Below, piece after piece: positions 1-8,289 of a stretch of DNA of 20,304 nucleotides. Below the pieces are notes generated by a model. That model searched no databases. It saw only the letters and a list, made by a program, of their open reading frames with translations, and was not told where the DNA came from. The DNA is taken from positions 1-20,304 of the IMG/VR virus record IMGVR_UViG_3300049595_001836. The stretch is one strand, 5' to 3'. Origin of the DNA: a virus. A program made the translations under genes and the position numbers. The stretch's first letter is position 1, and each line of letters starts with the position of its first letter.

Positions 1-708
1 GCACACAATGACAAATTTCCAGTCTGGTTGTTGTTGATCTAAGTTGAAAACAAAATCAGCCGGATGACTTGACCAATATTTGGGTTTAACATCTGGCTCC
101 CATGTTCTTGCTGTGTAACCTACTATTTGATTTTTATAATAATAAGGTATTATAATTCTTCGATGTAGATTATAGGCTTCATTGTCTGTTAAAAAAAATT
201 GGTATTTGTTGATATCTATTTGTCTATGATTAACATAATGAACACCCCTTACCACACGATCAGGTACTACATAATCGTCGCCTTGCATGGCCAGATAAGT
301 AGTCCATTCATCAATACTGACTGCACCTTCAGGCATTGTTCTTGCTTCATACTTGATCTCTTCTTCAGGAACCTGTGCAAGTTCTTCTGGTGCAACCAAT
401 TCTCGCAGTCTTACCGCTTCAATTACAAGTCTGCGTACAGTTAGATCATCTGCACCTAACCATGCTAACAATTTTCTAAACTTGAAAGTTAAATGACGGC
501 CGGGTATAAAGCTAGCGGTATATCCACAGTTAAAACAATGATACGAGATCTGTCCTGCGTTTGTTTTTACGCCACCTCTGCCTCTGGCGTCTGCTGTCTC
601 TCCGTTGTGTACGCAACAAGGAGCATTGAAACTGGTCCAGCCGTTCTGTCCCGTTTTACGACGGGCAGGCAGTAATTGCAAAACTGTTTGCTGGACGGAG
701 TCTAACAT
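1..708 (-). CDS. DNA primase, CHC2 zinc-finger type (5' part; continues beyond window)
   Basis: The minus strand is open from an ATG at 708 to the window edge, giving 236 residues. A DnaG-type CHC2 zinc site is visible: C31-x2-H34, then C58-x2-C61 (contexts CCVH and CFNCGY). The last residues (KFVIVC) look like the first strand of a TOPRIM domain, where the primase motif VCEG is expected, so the catalytic part lies outside the window. Primases make RNA primers at the replication fork and work with the replicative helicase. There is no clear Shine-Dalgarno before the ATG, only an A/T-rich run. The desaturase ends 14 bp upstream on the same strand. Domain reading is by eye. A primase-helicase fusion cannot be excluded without the rest. 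Confidence 0.75.
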   Translation of the reverse strand, partial: MLDSVQQTVLQLLPARRKTGQNGWTSFNAPCCVHNGETADARGRGGVKTNAGQISYHCFNCGYTASFIPGRHLTFKFRKLLAWLGADDLTVRRLVIEAVRLRELVAPEELAQVPEEEIKYEARTMPEGAVSIDEWTTYLAMQGDDYVVPDRVVRGVHYVNHRQIDINKYQFFLTDNEAYNLHRRIIIPYYYKNQIVGYTARTWEPDVKPKYWSSHPADFVFNLDQQQPDWKFVIVC

Positions 709-722
709 ATTATTATTGTATA

Positions 723-1427
723 CTATTTTTTAACAGAGGCCAATCTTAATGATTGTAAAAGTCTGATGTATAACCATCCAATATCAAATTCAAACCATTG
801 TGAACTTAATTTGGCACTTGCTGGATCTAGGTGATGATTGTTATGTAATTCTTCGCCACCGATGATAATTCCAAAAGGCACAATGTTACGACTTTGATCT
901 TGAGTGCTGCCATTGCGGTAGCCCCACCAGTGGCCTACACCATTAATAACTCCGGCCGCCCAAAACGGAATCCATAACATTTGTACTGTCCATATTATGG
1001 CACCAACACCGCCAAAGACGATGACATTGAGCACAAGGCAAAGGCCAATGCCAAGTCTACTGTGAGGCGTGTATACATGGCGCTCAATCCAATCATCAGG
1101 AGTACCACGGCCATATGTGTTAACCATCTCTTTATCTTTACTTGCGTCATTGTATAACAAGGCTCCTTTAGATAATACTCGCCATATGCCAAATTGAACT
1201 GGGCTATGGGGATCACCTTCTAATTCGCAGAATCTATGATGTTTTCTATGTACTGCCACCCATTGTTTAGTAACCATGCCCGTAGTTAACCATAACCAAA
1301 AACGCATGAAATGTTCTACCACAGGATGAAATGTAACTGCTCTGTGTGCTTGACTGCGATGTAGGTAAAGTGTTACACAAGCAATTGTGATGTGCGTGAG
1401 AACAAGAGTGATAATTATATAGAACAA
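723..1427 (-). CDS. Acyl-lipid/acyl-CoA fatty-acid desaturase (delta-9 type), phage-encoded
   Basis: Membrane di-iron desaturase of 234 residues. The three histidine boxes that bind iron are present: HRSQAH at 23-28, HRKHH at 60-64 and HNNHH at about 195-199. Hydrophobic segments lie at about 3-20, 40-52 and 125-160. Enzymes of this family insert a double bond into acyl chains, usually at C9, using O2 and an electron donor, and so change membrane fluidity. It is shorter than typical delta-9 desaturases (about 280-390 residues), mainly because almost nothing precedes the first His box. No ATG is available; I chose the TTG at 1427 because AAGGA precedes it by 7 nt. It follows the lectin gene by 25 bp and probably shares its transcript. 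The role in host membrane remodelling is inferred. Confidence 0.88.
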   Translation of the reverse strand: MFYIIITLVLTHITIACVTLYLHRSQAHRAVTFHPVVEHFMRFWLWLTTGMVTKQWVAVHRKHHRFCELEGDPHSPVQFGIWRVLSKGALLYNDASKDKEMVNTYGRGTPDDWIERHVYTPHSRLGIGLCLVLNVIVFGGVGAIIWTVQMLWIPFWAAGVINGVGHWWGYRNGSTQDQSRNIVPFGIIIGGEELHNNHHLDPASAKLSSQWFEFDIGWLYIRLLQSLRLASVKK

Positions 1428-1452
1428 AATGTTTCCTTGTTATTATTAGTTA

Positions 1453-2178
1453 TCAAGGCACTAACAATAACTTTGTAAATCCTGATTCAATTGCGGCAGT
1501 ATTTGAACCACCATACGGATTGGCAGCAGCGGTCGCTGTCAAAGCAGATGTGGGTTTGGTAAAATTACCTGTGTATACTGCCAGGCCTTTTACCCAACGG
1601 AAATTGGTAATATAGCCTACCCAAGCCGCATTGGTAGCAGGAGTGTTTGTATTACCAATATACAAATCAATTGCATTTTCTGTTATGTTATTTGTATCTG
1701 CAAAACTGCTTCCACGTAATGTGCCATCTCTATAAACATAGGTAGTACCACTTTGTCTAACCACTGCCCAATGGTACCAAGTGTTGACCACTGTGCTACT
1801 GCTAGAACTATATCGAAAACTGTTGTTTGCCCAATAGTAGAATGTCGAAGATTCTATACTGACTCCAATTTTAATATTGGGGAAATCACCCACACTGAAT
1901 ACTCTTTGGAATTGACTGGTACTGGTTTGATAACCAAACCACTCTATAGTAAAATCGCCTGTGCCAACTGCCCAGTCATCGCTGGCAGGAAAGCTGATCC
2001 AACTATTCGTAGAACTACTGAATTGATAACTGTTGCCTCCGCCCGCAAACGGACTCTGTGCTACCACAGAAACCGCGGATCCTGTGCTTTGTGTTGGATT
2101 TTCGAATGGTATAGACTGCGTAAGATCTATACCAATACCGCCGCCAATTTGTATCCCGCTGCCTATAGTGATAGCCAT
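1453..2178 (-). CDS. LamG/concanavalin A-like lectin domain tail protein
   Basis: Protein of 241 residues with a short glycine-rich start (about 1-20), then a beta-rich domain (about 45-235) typical of LamG/concanavalin A-like jelly rolls. Cues are FTIEWFGYQ, WYHWAVVRQ, a YVYRDGTL strand, LYIGN and the closing FRWVKGLAVYTGNF. These domains usually bind glycans, so a receptor-binding tip or decoration protein is likely. The ATG at 2178 starts 1 nt after the stop of the glycine-rich protein, indicating translational coupling. It is the third surface-type protein in a row in this block. The ligand cannot be read from sequence. Confidence 0.75.
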   Translation of the reverse strand: MAITIGSGIQIGGGIGIDLTQSIPFENPTQSTGSAVSVVAQSPFAGGGNSYQFSSSTNSWISFPASDDWAVGTGDFTIEWFGYQTSTSQFQRVFSVGDFPNIKIGVSIESSTFYYWANNSFRYSSSSSTVVNTWYHWAVVRQSGTTYVYRDGTLRGSSFADTNNITENAIDLYIGNTNTPATNAAWVGYITNFRWVKGLAVYTGNFTKPTSALTATAAANPYGGSNTAAIESGFTKLLLVP

Positions 2179-2179
2179 A

Positions 2180-3169
2180 TTATGCCGCTGTTAAAAAAGT
2201 TATTGTGACTGACCCATTGCCAAAGTTGCCCGATGCATTACCCAGGTTGATTTGGTTGGAGCCAATGTTATAACTGCCGCCACCGCCGCCAAAATAAGGC
2301 CAGTTGTTGGCTGGGGGATTCGGTGCTATTCCAACAATACTGTTAGAAGCACCACCTCCTGAGTACCCACCACCGCCAGAGTATCTAGCATATAATCCTT
2401 GGGTCACACTGCCACCGCCGCCGAAGCCACCACCAACGGGCGAATAACTGGCATTGACTACTCCGCCATTGCCACCAAACCTGTATGCTATACCCCCCGC
2501 AGTAGATCCAGCACCGTTACCCCAGAAGCCGGCACCAGCACCACTGTCAGTTGAGCTGCCCGATGCCCCGCCCATACCCGGGTTACCGCCCGCTACACTG
2601 AGCCAGGCCCCTCTACCTGTTAGACCAACACTGGCATTGGCTGAACTGTTAGAAAGCATCACATTACCAGTTCCACCGCCGCCGCCTGCTACCAACAACA
2701 AATCGACGTTGGCTACTGTGGAGACTGCACCGCTGTTGAGTACAACAAATGAGCCACCGCCGCCTGCACTAGAGTTACCATAACTGGCCGCAGTAGTAGG
2801 TGGACGACCTTCTTGTCCAACAAGGATCTGCAGTTTCTGTCCTTGCCGTAACGAAAAATCACCTTGCATGATGGCACCGCGACCACCACCAGTTGCTGTG
2901 GCAGGCGCACCTTGGGCACCGCGAGCAGTAATAGTATATGTTCCTGTTCTAGGCACAGTCCAATATTGTACACCGTTTACTGCATTGAAATAGTCGTTGT
3001 TGTTAATCCAGGTATTACCTGTTGTGTTGTACAGAATTCTTAAATTGCTAACAGTAGGACCGGTGCGCCCCAAGCTGTTGCCATTGGTAAATGTCCATGT
3101 GACAAATTCATACAATGGCTTTTCATCGTAGATGTCTATACCAGATATTGTAGCACCAGATATGATCAT
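2180..3169 (-). CDS. Glycine-rich adhesin-like tail protein (ALK/LTK-type glycine-rich domain)
   Basis: Protein of 329 residues. Residues about 20-85 match a bacterial/phage module with the landmarks GRTGPT, a W-rich segment and YWTVPRTGTYTI. The remainder is dominated by Gly-rich runs (LLLVAGGGGG, GGGFGGGG, SGGGGYSGGGAS, FGGGGGSY) as in the ALK/LTK glycine-rich domain. The short distal adhesin gp38 of T4-like phages also has glycine-rich motifs that fold as polyglycine type II helices, so a fibre-tip adhesin is plausible but inferred. The ATG at 3169 follows the fibre stop by 4 nt. The lectin gene starts 1 nt after its stop. The glycine run produces long proline-rich antisense reading frames, which are not real. 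Confidence 0.72.
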   Translation of the reverse strand: MIISGATISGIDIYDEKPLYEFVTWTFTNGNSLGRTGPTVSNLRILYNTTGNTWINNNDYFNAVNGVQYWTVPRTGTYTITARGAQGAPATATGGGRGAIMQGDFSLRQGQKLQILVGQEGRPPTTAASYGNSSAGGGGSFVVLNSGAVSTVANVDLLLVAGGGGGTGNVMLSNSSANASVGLTGRGAWLSVAGGNPGMGGASGSSTDSGAGAGFWGNGAGSTAGGIAYRFGGNGGVVNASYSPVGGGFGGGGSVTQGLYARYSGGGGYSGGGASNSIVGIAPNPPANNWPYFGGGGGSYNIGSNQINLGNASGNFGNGSVTITFLTAA

Positions 3170-3173
3170 TTGC

Positions 3174-6100
3174 TTATCCCAGGTATGTCACAGTCCATGA
3201 ATCGTTACCGTCAAAATTGATATTACCGGCTAAAATATTTGCACTTAAAAAGTCACCGGCAGCAAGTACAACGACACCACTGGTCCCAAAGTGCGTTGCA
3301 GTCCCAGTATTGGTATCTGTTTCCCAGAAGCAAGCTACGTTTGATCCGCTATTGTTGCCGTTTTTAAGAACTGCAATTTGATTCAGCCCATTGTTGTCAC
3401 CGACCCTGGCTTGCAAGGTTGTCATATACAAGCCCGACACTGGAGCGGTAAATTTACCGGTTGTGCTATCAAAATAGTTGCCTTGATTATGGTCAACCGT
3501 GATTGCAGATCCTTTTAGATTTACATTGGCTGTATTATGCCAAATTGGTACTGCACCGTTACCGTACACACGAAATGCCGGTCGGTTAGGTGCATAACCA
3601 GGAGCAATGCCCATTACAGTGGTATTACCTGACACATAGGCATTAGGTAATATCACATTACCCACATTGTCAAATGTGCTTGTGTATGCACCAGCAACAA
3701 TGTTGGTGTTACTACCGTAACCAATCAAGTTACCGGCTGTAACATTGCCAGTGGCGGTTACATTGGCTAGTCCAGATGCGTAACCCCCAGTAATTACAGC
3801 ATTAGCAGTACTGAAGTTTGTGACCACAGATGTTGTTATACTTGCGTTAGTCAATGAACTGATGTACCCGCCATTTATAACTGCATTACCGGTTGAAAAG
3901 TTTGTAAACACCGCAGTAGTAGCAGACAAGTTGGCCAGTGAATTTATATATCCACCAGTAATCACTGCGTTGGCAGTGCCAAAATTGTTTACTCGTAATG
4001 TTGTGACATTGCCGCCAGTGCTGTTTAATGTCGTTATAGTAGCGGTAGTTATGCTGGCGTTGGTCAATGCACTGATATAGCCGCCGCTGATAACTGCATT
4101 GGCACTGTTAAAGTTGGCTGTTCTTAGAGTAGTAATATTGGCCGAAGTAGCGTCTAGTATGTTCGAATCAATGTTGGGCCAAGTTAGTAGGTAGGCAGCA
4201 ACTTCTGTGTTACCGTATGTGCCGCCGACCGCAGCGGAAAGAATGTTCACACCATTGGCTGCAAATACAAAAGTGTTGGCACTGATTACATTCACGCCCG
4301 AGATGTTACCACTGGTACCTGATGTAACAATGTTGGCTGCATAAACTGTGCTAGCGACATTTACATTACCGGCGCCAACATTACCTGTGTATGTTGGTAG
4401 GTATGCGGCCACTTCTGTATTGCCATATGTACCACCACTTGCTGTGTCGTAGGTTATCTCGCCTGTAGTGGCATTATAGTACAATACATTGCTACCTGAC
4501 GCATTGCGTATGGGCTTGACGGTGAATGTGTTGTCTGTGGTTTGTTCGAGTGCAGAACCAGTGGCATTCAAGATGATGCTGTTGTTGCCTTGTAGGGCAC
4601 TGCCGGCGCCGGTACCGATTGCTATAGCATGATTGCCCTGTTGTAATGCGCCAGCACTGGTACCAATTGCAATTGCACCGGTTCTTTGTTGATAGTATGC
4701 AGCGGCCGACCCAATAGCTATTGAATAAGCACCTTGGCTTTGTTCACCAGCTGTTTTACCAATGGCAATGCCTTCTGTGCCTTGACTTGATGTACCTGCG
4801 GCTTCACCCACTGCAACAGCACCTATTCCTTGACTAATATTACCCGCTGTAGATCCAATAGCCACAGCCCCACCACCTTGAGAAACTGTTGCACTGTTGT
4901 AACCAATGGCAATGGTATTACCAAAATCCACTGTGCCAGTCCAAGCTGTGGTCTGAGTTGTGGCATCGGCAAAAGTTATGGAAGATATTCCATCAATCAC
5001 ACTTGTAGCACTAGAATCAAAAATAATACTACCACCGCTTGGAAATGTTACATTACCATCTGTGCTGTAAGTCCAAACATAACTGTTGGCGGCGATGCTT
5101 ACATCCGGATTGGTGCCATTGTTGACCTTGAAGTAACTGTTTTCGCCGCCAATATATAATTCAGCTTGACTGTTGTCCTGCTCACCTCCGGCACGGATAT
5201 GAATGTGATTGGGCGCTGTTGGGTCAATGATCAAATAGTTTTGATTGCTGGTATAAACATCATCGGGTCTGATTTCAATAGTTGAGAAACCGTTGCCGTC
5301 GCCTGAACTGCTGGCCACGAAATTGATTCTACCGTCACCAACAGAAATATTACCTGCGGCTGCACCAACTGTGCTTAAAATATTAACACCATTTGCAAAT
5401 GTAAATTTTGTAGCCGATACATTACCTAGTGAGACCAAGTTCAATGTGTTGATACCGTTTACAGTAAATTCTGTGCTGCCAACATTGTCAACACCTACAT
5501 AGATGTTACTGCCAGCAGTGGGTATGTCAATTGTGCTGGTGCCGTTAGTGATGGCTGTGCCATCGGGTAGTCCAGTGAGTTGACTACCATCACCAATAAA
5601 ATTCACGGCTGTAATGTCGCCCGGTGCACCAAGAGTACCGTCGACTCCAAAGGTCCAGGTCCAACTGTTGCCTTCTATGTCGCTGTCAGTTTCAATAGTA
5701 GCACCATACCCCAAAGGTGCTACAATTCTAAAAACAGGGCTTTCGCTGCCAGGTTCGTCGCCTATGTATGTATTTCCTTCAAATTTTACATAGCCTGGAA
5801 CAGTCAAATCACCGTTGGTGCCAAATAGCAATTCTTTACTTACACCAGTATTGTTAGATTGTAAAACTACAGAATTGTCACTGCTTACAACTAACCCGGG
5901 TTCGCTTTCACCTATTCTATTGTTTCCTATTCCAGGAAAGTATAAATTACCGTCTGGCTGGAAACTCCAGTCCATGGTTATGTTGGGATCACCTATGTTG
6001 GTCGTCCTGACAGTTACTATACCCGAAGTGTCACTGACTCGTACTGCGGTCAATTCACCACCTAAATATAGATCGGCTGCACTTGAATCCTGTGTGCCGC

Positions 6101-7400
6101 CGGCACGGATATGTATGTGTCCGGGCTCTCCACCTGTGGGGTCAATAATAATATACTGATCGGTGCCTTCTCTTGTGGTGTCAGGTACCATGACCATGGT
6201 TGTATAACCATTGCCATCTCCTGACGAGTTACCTACCCATTTGATAAGACCATCGTTGGCACCCGCAGTGACAACAGTTATTTCTCCAAGAGAGTTATAA
6301 GTGAATGAATTAAGTCCATTGGGACCATTTGCTGTGAAACTGATATGACCAAAAGTGCTGACACCATCATTGCCTGCTGTGATATCAACATCATAATCAG
6401 AACCGTCAATGCTGCCACCGCCTGGTAATGTTAGATTACCATCTGTACCAAAGGTCCAGGTGTTCGGCCCGGAACTTATGGTCATCGGGGCAGGTGTTTC
6501 ACCTTGATAGCCAGGACTGGTAAATGTCAAGTTGCCAGAACCTGTTAGTCCTACATCGGTACTGATACTGAAATATCCTGCAGGATTGGTAGCTGTTACT
6601 GTGGCGCTGTTTCCGTCACTCACACTCACAGTCCACCCTGCTATGTTACCAAATGCACCAATGGCTACTACATCAGGTTTGCTTGCAGCATCAAACCAAA
6701 TGTATAGATTAGCTCCAGCTGATTCCCAATGCCTGACATTGGTTACAATATCACCAATAGCTGCTAAATTTCCTGACTTGATGTTGCCTGTGGTTATATT
6801 ACCAAGTAGATATGCAGCCACATTGGCATTTCCATATGTTGACCCACTACTCACAGGTGCGCCGTTGACCAACAAGGTGCTGCCATCTACACGAATGGGT
6901 GTGTTGCCAATGTAAATGGTGTTGTTGCTGACCCAGAGGTCTCGCCATTGAAACTGTTCACTGCCCAGGCTATAGGTCACATTGGCAGCAGGAAGAATGT
7001 TACCCGACACTGCTAATAAATTTGGTATCAATGCATTTGCTGCTGTCACATTGGCATTTAATAAATTGATCTGTGTTTGCTGTGTGGCAGCATTGGCTAG
7101 CAAACTGGTATCTATTCCGGTGATAGCACTTATGGCAGCGTTGGCTGCGGCCACATTGGCCTGTATACTTGTTATAGTTGGATCTGTTGGAATGTATGCT
7201 GCTGCATTGGTATTGCTATACGATCCTACCACACCGCCTGCCACTATAACATTGCCGCCGGTAGTTACACCATCGTGTATTCTCAGCGTCTTGGCCTGTG
7301 TGTCTACAGTAATTTCACCGTTAATGCCAGTGTAGGCTGCATTTTGTACAGTATTGCCTCTTTTAAATAAAACTTTTGTTACATTTACATTAGCTGTCAT
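3174..7400 (-). CDS. Giant modular tail-fibre protein (Mtd-N-like, YadA-head-like repeats, C1q-like tip)
   Basis: Structural protein of 1408 residues with visible modules. Residues about 8-52 resemble the N-terminal domain of phage fibres such as Mtd (LFKRGNT, GEITVDT, LRIHDG), probably the virion-attachment end. A module beginning SSGDGNG and containing HIHIRAGG occurs twice (about 390-460 and 696-765), an internal duplication. Residues about 831-942 are seven 16-residue AIG repeats like the head of trimeric autotransporter adhesins. Residues about 1087-1224 hold 28-residue repeats (NAVITGGY). The C-terminus (about 1305-1408; KFTAPVSGLY to WTVTYLG) is C1q/TNF-like, a trimeric binding fold. 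The protein is therefore probably a homotrimeric fibre with a C-terminal receptor tip. Its ATG overlaps the preceding stop (ATGA). Domain names come from pattern recognition. Confidence 0.88.
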   Translation of the reverse strand: MTANVNVTKVLFKRGNTVQNAAYTGINGEITVDTQAKTLRIHDGVTTGGNVIVAGGVVGSYSNTNAAAYIPTDPTITSIQANVAAANAAISAITGIDTSLLANAATQQTQINLLNANVTAANALIPNLLAVSGNILPAANVTYSLGSEQFQWRDLWVSNNTIYIGNTPIRVDGSTLLVNGAPVSSGSTYGNANVAAYLLGNITTGNIKSGNLAAIGDIVTNVRHWESAGANLYIWFDAASKPDVVAIGAFGNIAGWTVSVSDGNSATVTATNPAGYFSISTDVGLTGSGNLTFTSPGYQGETPAPMTISSGPNTWTFGTDGNLTLPGGGSIDGSDYDVDITAGNDGVSTFGHISFTANGPNGLNSFTYNSLGEITVVTAGANDGLIKWVGNSSGDGNGYTTMVMVPDTTREGTDQYIIIDPTGGEPGHIHIRAGGTQDSSAADLYLGGELTAVRVSDTSGIVTVRTTNIGDPNITMDWSFQPDGNLYFPGIGNNRIGESEPGLVVSSDNSVVLQSNNTGVSKELLFGTNGDLTVPGYVKFEGNTYIGDEPGSESPVFRIVAPLGYGATIETDSDIEGNSWTWTFGVDGTLGAPGDITAVNFIGDGSQLTGLPDGTAITNGTSTIDIPTAGSNIYVGVDNVGSTEFTVNGINTLNLVSLGNVSATKFTFANGVNILSTVGAAAGNISVGDGRINFVASSSGDGNGFSTIEIRPDDVYTSNQNYLIIDPTAPNHIHIRAGGEQDNSQAELYIGGENSYFKVNNGTNPDVSIAANSYVWTYSTDGNVTFPSGGSIIFDSSATSVIDGISSITFADATTQTTAWTGTVDFGNTIAIGYNSATVSQGGGAVAIGSTAGNISQGIGAVAVGEAAGTSSQGTEGIAIGKTAGEQSQGAYSIAIGSAAAYYQQRTGAIAIGTSAGALQQGNHAIAIGTGAGSALQGNNSIILNATGSALEQTTDNTFTVKPIRNASGSNVLYYNATTGEITYDTASGGTYGNTEVAAYLPTYTGNVGAGNVNVASTVYAANIVTSGTSGNISGVNVISANTFVFAANGVNILSAAVGGTYGNTEVAAYLLTWPNIDSNILDATSANITTLRTANFNSANAVISGGYISALTNASITTATITTLNSTGGNVTTLRVNNFGTANAVITGGYINSLANLSATTAVFTNFSTGNAVINGGYISSLTNASITTSVVTNFSTANAVITGGYASGLANVTATGNVTAGNLIGYGSNTNIVAGAYTSTFDNVGNVILPNAYVSGNTTVMGIAPGYAPNRPAFRVYGNGAVPIWHNTANVNLKGSAITVDHNQGNYFDSTTGKFTAPVSGLYMTTLQARVGDNNGLNQIAVLKNGNNSGSNVACFWETDTNTGTATHFGTSGVVVLAAGDFLSANILAGNINFDGNDSWTVTYLG
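3720..4140 (-). repeat. 84-bp direct repeats in tail-fibre gene (28-residue period)
   Basis: Copies of a NAVI(T/S/N)GGY-containing unit lie at about 3781, 3865 and 3949 with 84-bp spacing, plus a further copy at about 4078 after a 45-bp insertion. The 28-residue period matches a repeated shaft segment of the fibre, close to the C-terminal C1q-like domain. Such repeats are prone to copy-number change. Confidence 0.75.
4575..4910 (-). repeat. Seven tandem 48-bp units coding 16-residue YadA-head-like repeats
   Basis: Within the fibre gene, seven consecutive 16-residue units start with AIG or AVG (e.g. AIGSTAGNISQGIGAV, AIGKTAGEQSQGAYSI). Most keep a QG pair at positions 10-11, with substitutions such as QR in one unit. 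YadA-type head repeats usually have a 14-residue period, so this is a 16-residue variant of the left-handed beta-roll. The DNA copies have diverged, which indicates an old array under protein-level selection. Confidence 0.85.
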
Positions 7401-7891
7401 GGTAGTAGTCCACTGTCAATAACGACCTCATTCAAGTTAGGCGCCGGACTGGTATCGGCATAATAGGCTGGTAATACTTCTAGATCCAATGGTGCAGTCC
7501 AATTGGCATCCACATAAACCACACGCTCATTGCCTGTTGCTGTTTCCACTGCTTTCAGTGTAAGTTTATAAAATCTCTGATCTAGACTGTTTACATCTGC
7601 TTGTGCCACAGTAAAAGTTCCGCGTCCTTTGGCTTGATCTGTAAACGTCACTGCATAATTATAGGCAGTCACTTCATTAAGTGGGTCTTGAATTTCGGCT
7701 TCTAAACTGTATCCAGTAAGATCAACGGGTTTTTGATCTTGGTTGAGCGCGACAACTTGTAGGGTGTTGTCAATACCTTGGTAAATTTTGATAGGGCGGC
7801 TGTACACGACTCTGTTCCTTGGTGTGAAAATACTTTGATCCCATAATTGGACCGTGACTGTATTTGGATATAAATAAGCTAGAATTTGCAT
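7397..7891 (-). CDS. BppU-like baseplate/fibre-connector protein
   Basis: Protein of 164 residues. The segment from about 33 to 130 (IKIYQGIDNTLQVVALNQD, VDLTGYSLEAEIQDP, RFYKLTLKAV) has the strand pattern of the N-terminal domain of phage upper-baseplate proteins (BppU-like), which anchor receptor-binding proteins. This assignment is by eye and tentative. It is the first gene of the tail block, and its stop overlaps the ATG of the giant fibre (ATGA), so the two are probably made together. Only a weak Shine-Dalgarno (AAGA) precedes the ATG. An AATAAATA late-promoter-like word lies just upstream. It is divergent from the plus-strand gene at 7912. Confidence 0.6.
   Translation of the reverse strand: MQILAYLYPNTVTVQLWDQSIFTPRNRVVYSRPIKIYQGIDNTLQVVALNQDQKPVDLTGYSLEAEIQDPLNEVTAYNYAVTFTDQAKGRGTFTVAQADVNSLDQRFYKLTLKAVETATGNERVVYVDANWTAPLDLEVLPAYYADTSPAPNLNEVVIDSGLLP
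7869..7876 (+). promoter_or_regulatory. T4-type late promoter TATAAATA for the plus-strand gene at 7912
   Basis: An exact TATAAATA, the T4 late-promoter consensus, lies on the plus strand 35 bp before the ATG at 7912. The predicted start is about 7882, giving a leader of about 30 nt. It sits inside the 5' end of the divergent gene, so coding chance must be considered, but its position is right for the only gene downstream of it. Confidence 0.6.
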
Positions 7892-7898
7892 TATCTTG

Positions 7899-7906
7899 TA
7901 TTTATT
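7899..7906 (-). promoter_or_regulatory. Possible late promoter AATAAATA for the tail-fibre block
   Basis: On the minus strand AATAAATA ends 7 bp before the ATG of the first tail-block gene. T4-like phages tolerate variation in the first base of TATAAATA. A start at about 7892 would leave almost no leader, which is the main reason for doubt. Confidence 0.35.
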
Positions 7907-7911
7907 GAAAA

Positions 7912-8289
7912 ATGGATGAACCCAATTACCAGCAGTTACTTAAAAAATACCCATTCTTAACCTACCTTGTGTACGGTGGCAACGAATACATTGGAGTAAT
8001 CCAGAATCTTGACGAAGTAATTACTACCATTTACGATTACGGTGCATTGAGAACTCTTGAACAAAAACAACAATTCTTAGAGCTAGCAGAAACTTGGTGG
8101 TGGGAAAGTAATAGGTTGATACCTATCAATGTGTTTCTAAAAACCGAATGGCATCCTTTTAGAACAGTGGTAAAAACTATGAATTCAAAAGATGTGGAAA
8201 TCAAATTTGGCCCGCAAGTGAGCCTAAAAGAAATTGCTGCCAAACGCAGCAAGCGGAGATCAATTACTCTTGTGCGTAAGCTTGGCTAA
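7912..8289 (+). CDS. Hypothetical phage protein, probably late-expressed
   Basis: Protein of 125 residues and unknown function, one of only two well-supported plus-strand genes in the window. It is acidic and aromatic in the middle (ETWWWESNR) and ends in a strongly basic tail (AAKRSKRRSITLVRKLG) that could bind nucleic acid or a partner. No signal peptide or membrane segment is seen. The ATG at 7912 lies 20 bp from the divergent gene at 7891. The ribosome site is weak. An exact TATAAATA lies upstream, so late expression is likely. Its 3' end overlaps the convergent mini-DnaE gene by 26 bp. I do not recognise a family. Confidence 0.75.
   Translation: MDEPNYQQLLKKYPFLTYLVYGGNEYIGVIQNLDEVITTIYDYGALRTLEQKQQFLELAETWWWESNRLIPINVFLKTEWHPFRTVVKTMNSKDVEIKFGPQVSLKEIAAKRSKRRSITLVRKLG

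Noticed and set aside
199-675. Plus-strand open frames in the first 700 bases
   Set aside because: The minus strand carries a primase with intact CHC2 zinc ligands across the same interval.
2454-2783. Plus-strand proline-rich reading frame
   Set aside because: Antisense image of glycine codons in the glycine-rich adhesin; no promoter or ribosome site.
4575-4910. 48-bp tandem repeats as a CRISPR or minisatellite
   Set aside because: Repeats are in frame, diverged at DNA level and encode a known protein repeat.
5293-7335. Several plus-strand open frames opposite the giant fibre
   Set aside because: Low-complexity antisense of repetitive fibre codons, with no start signals and no recognised domain.
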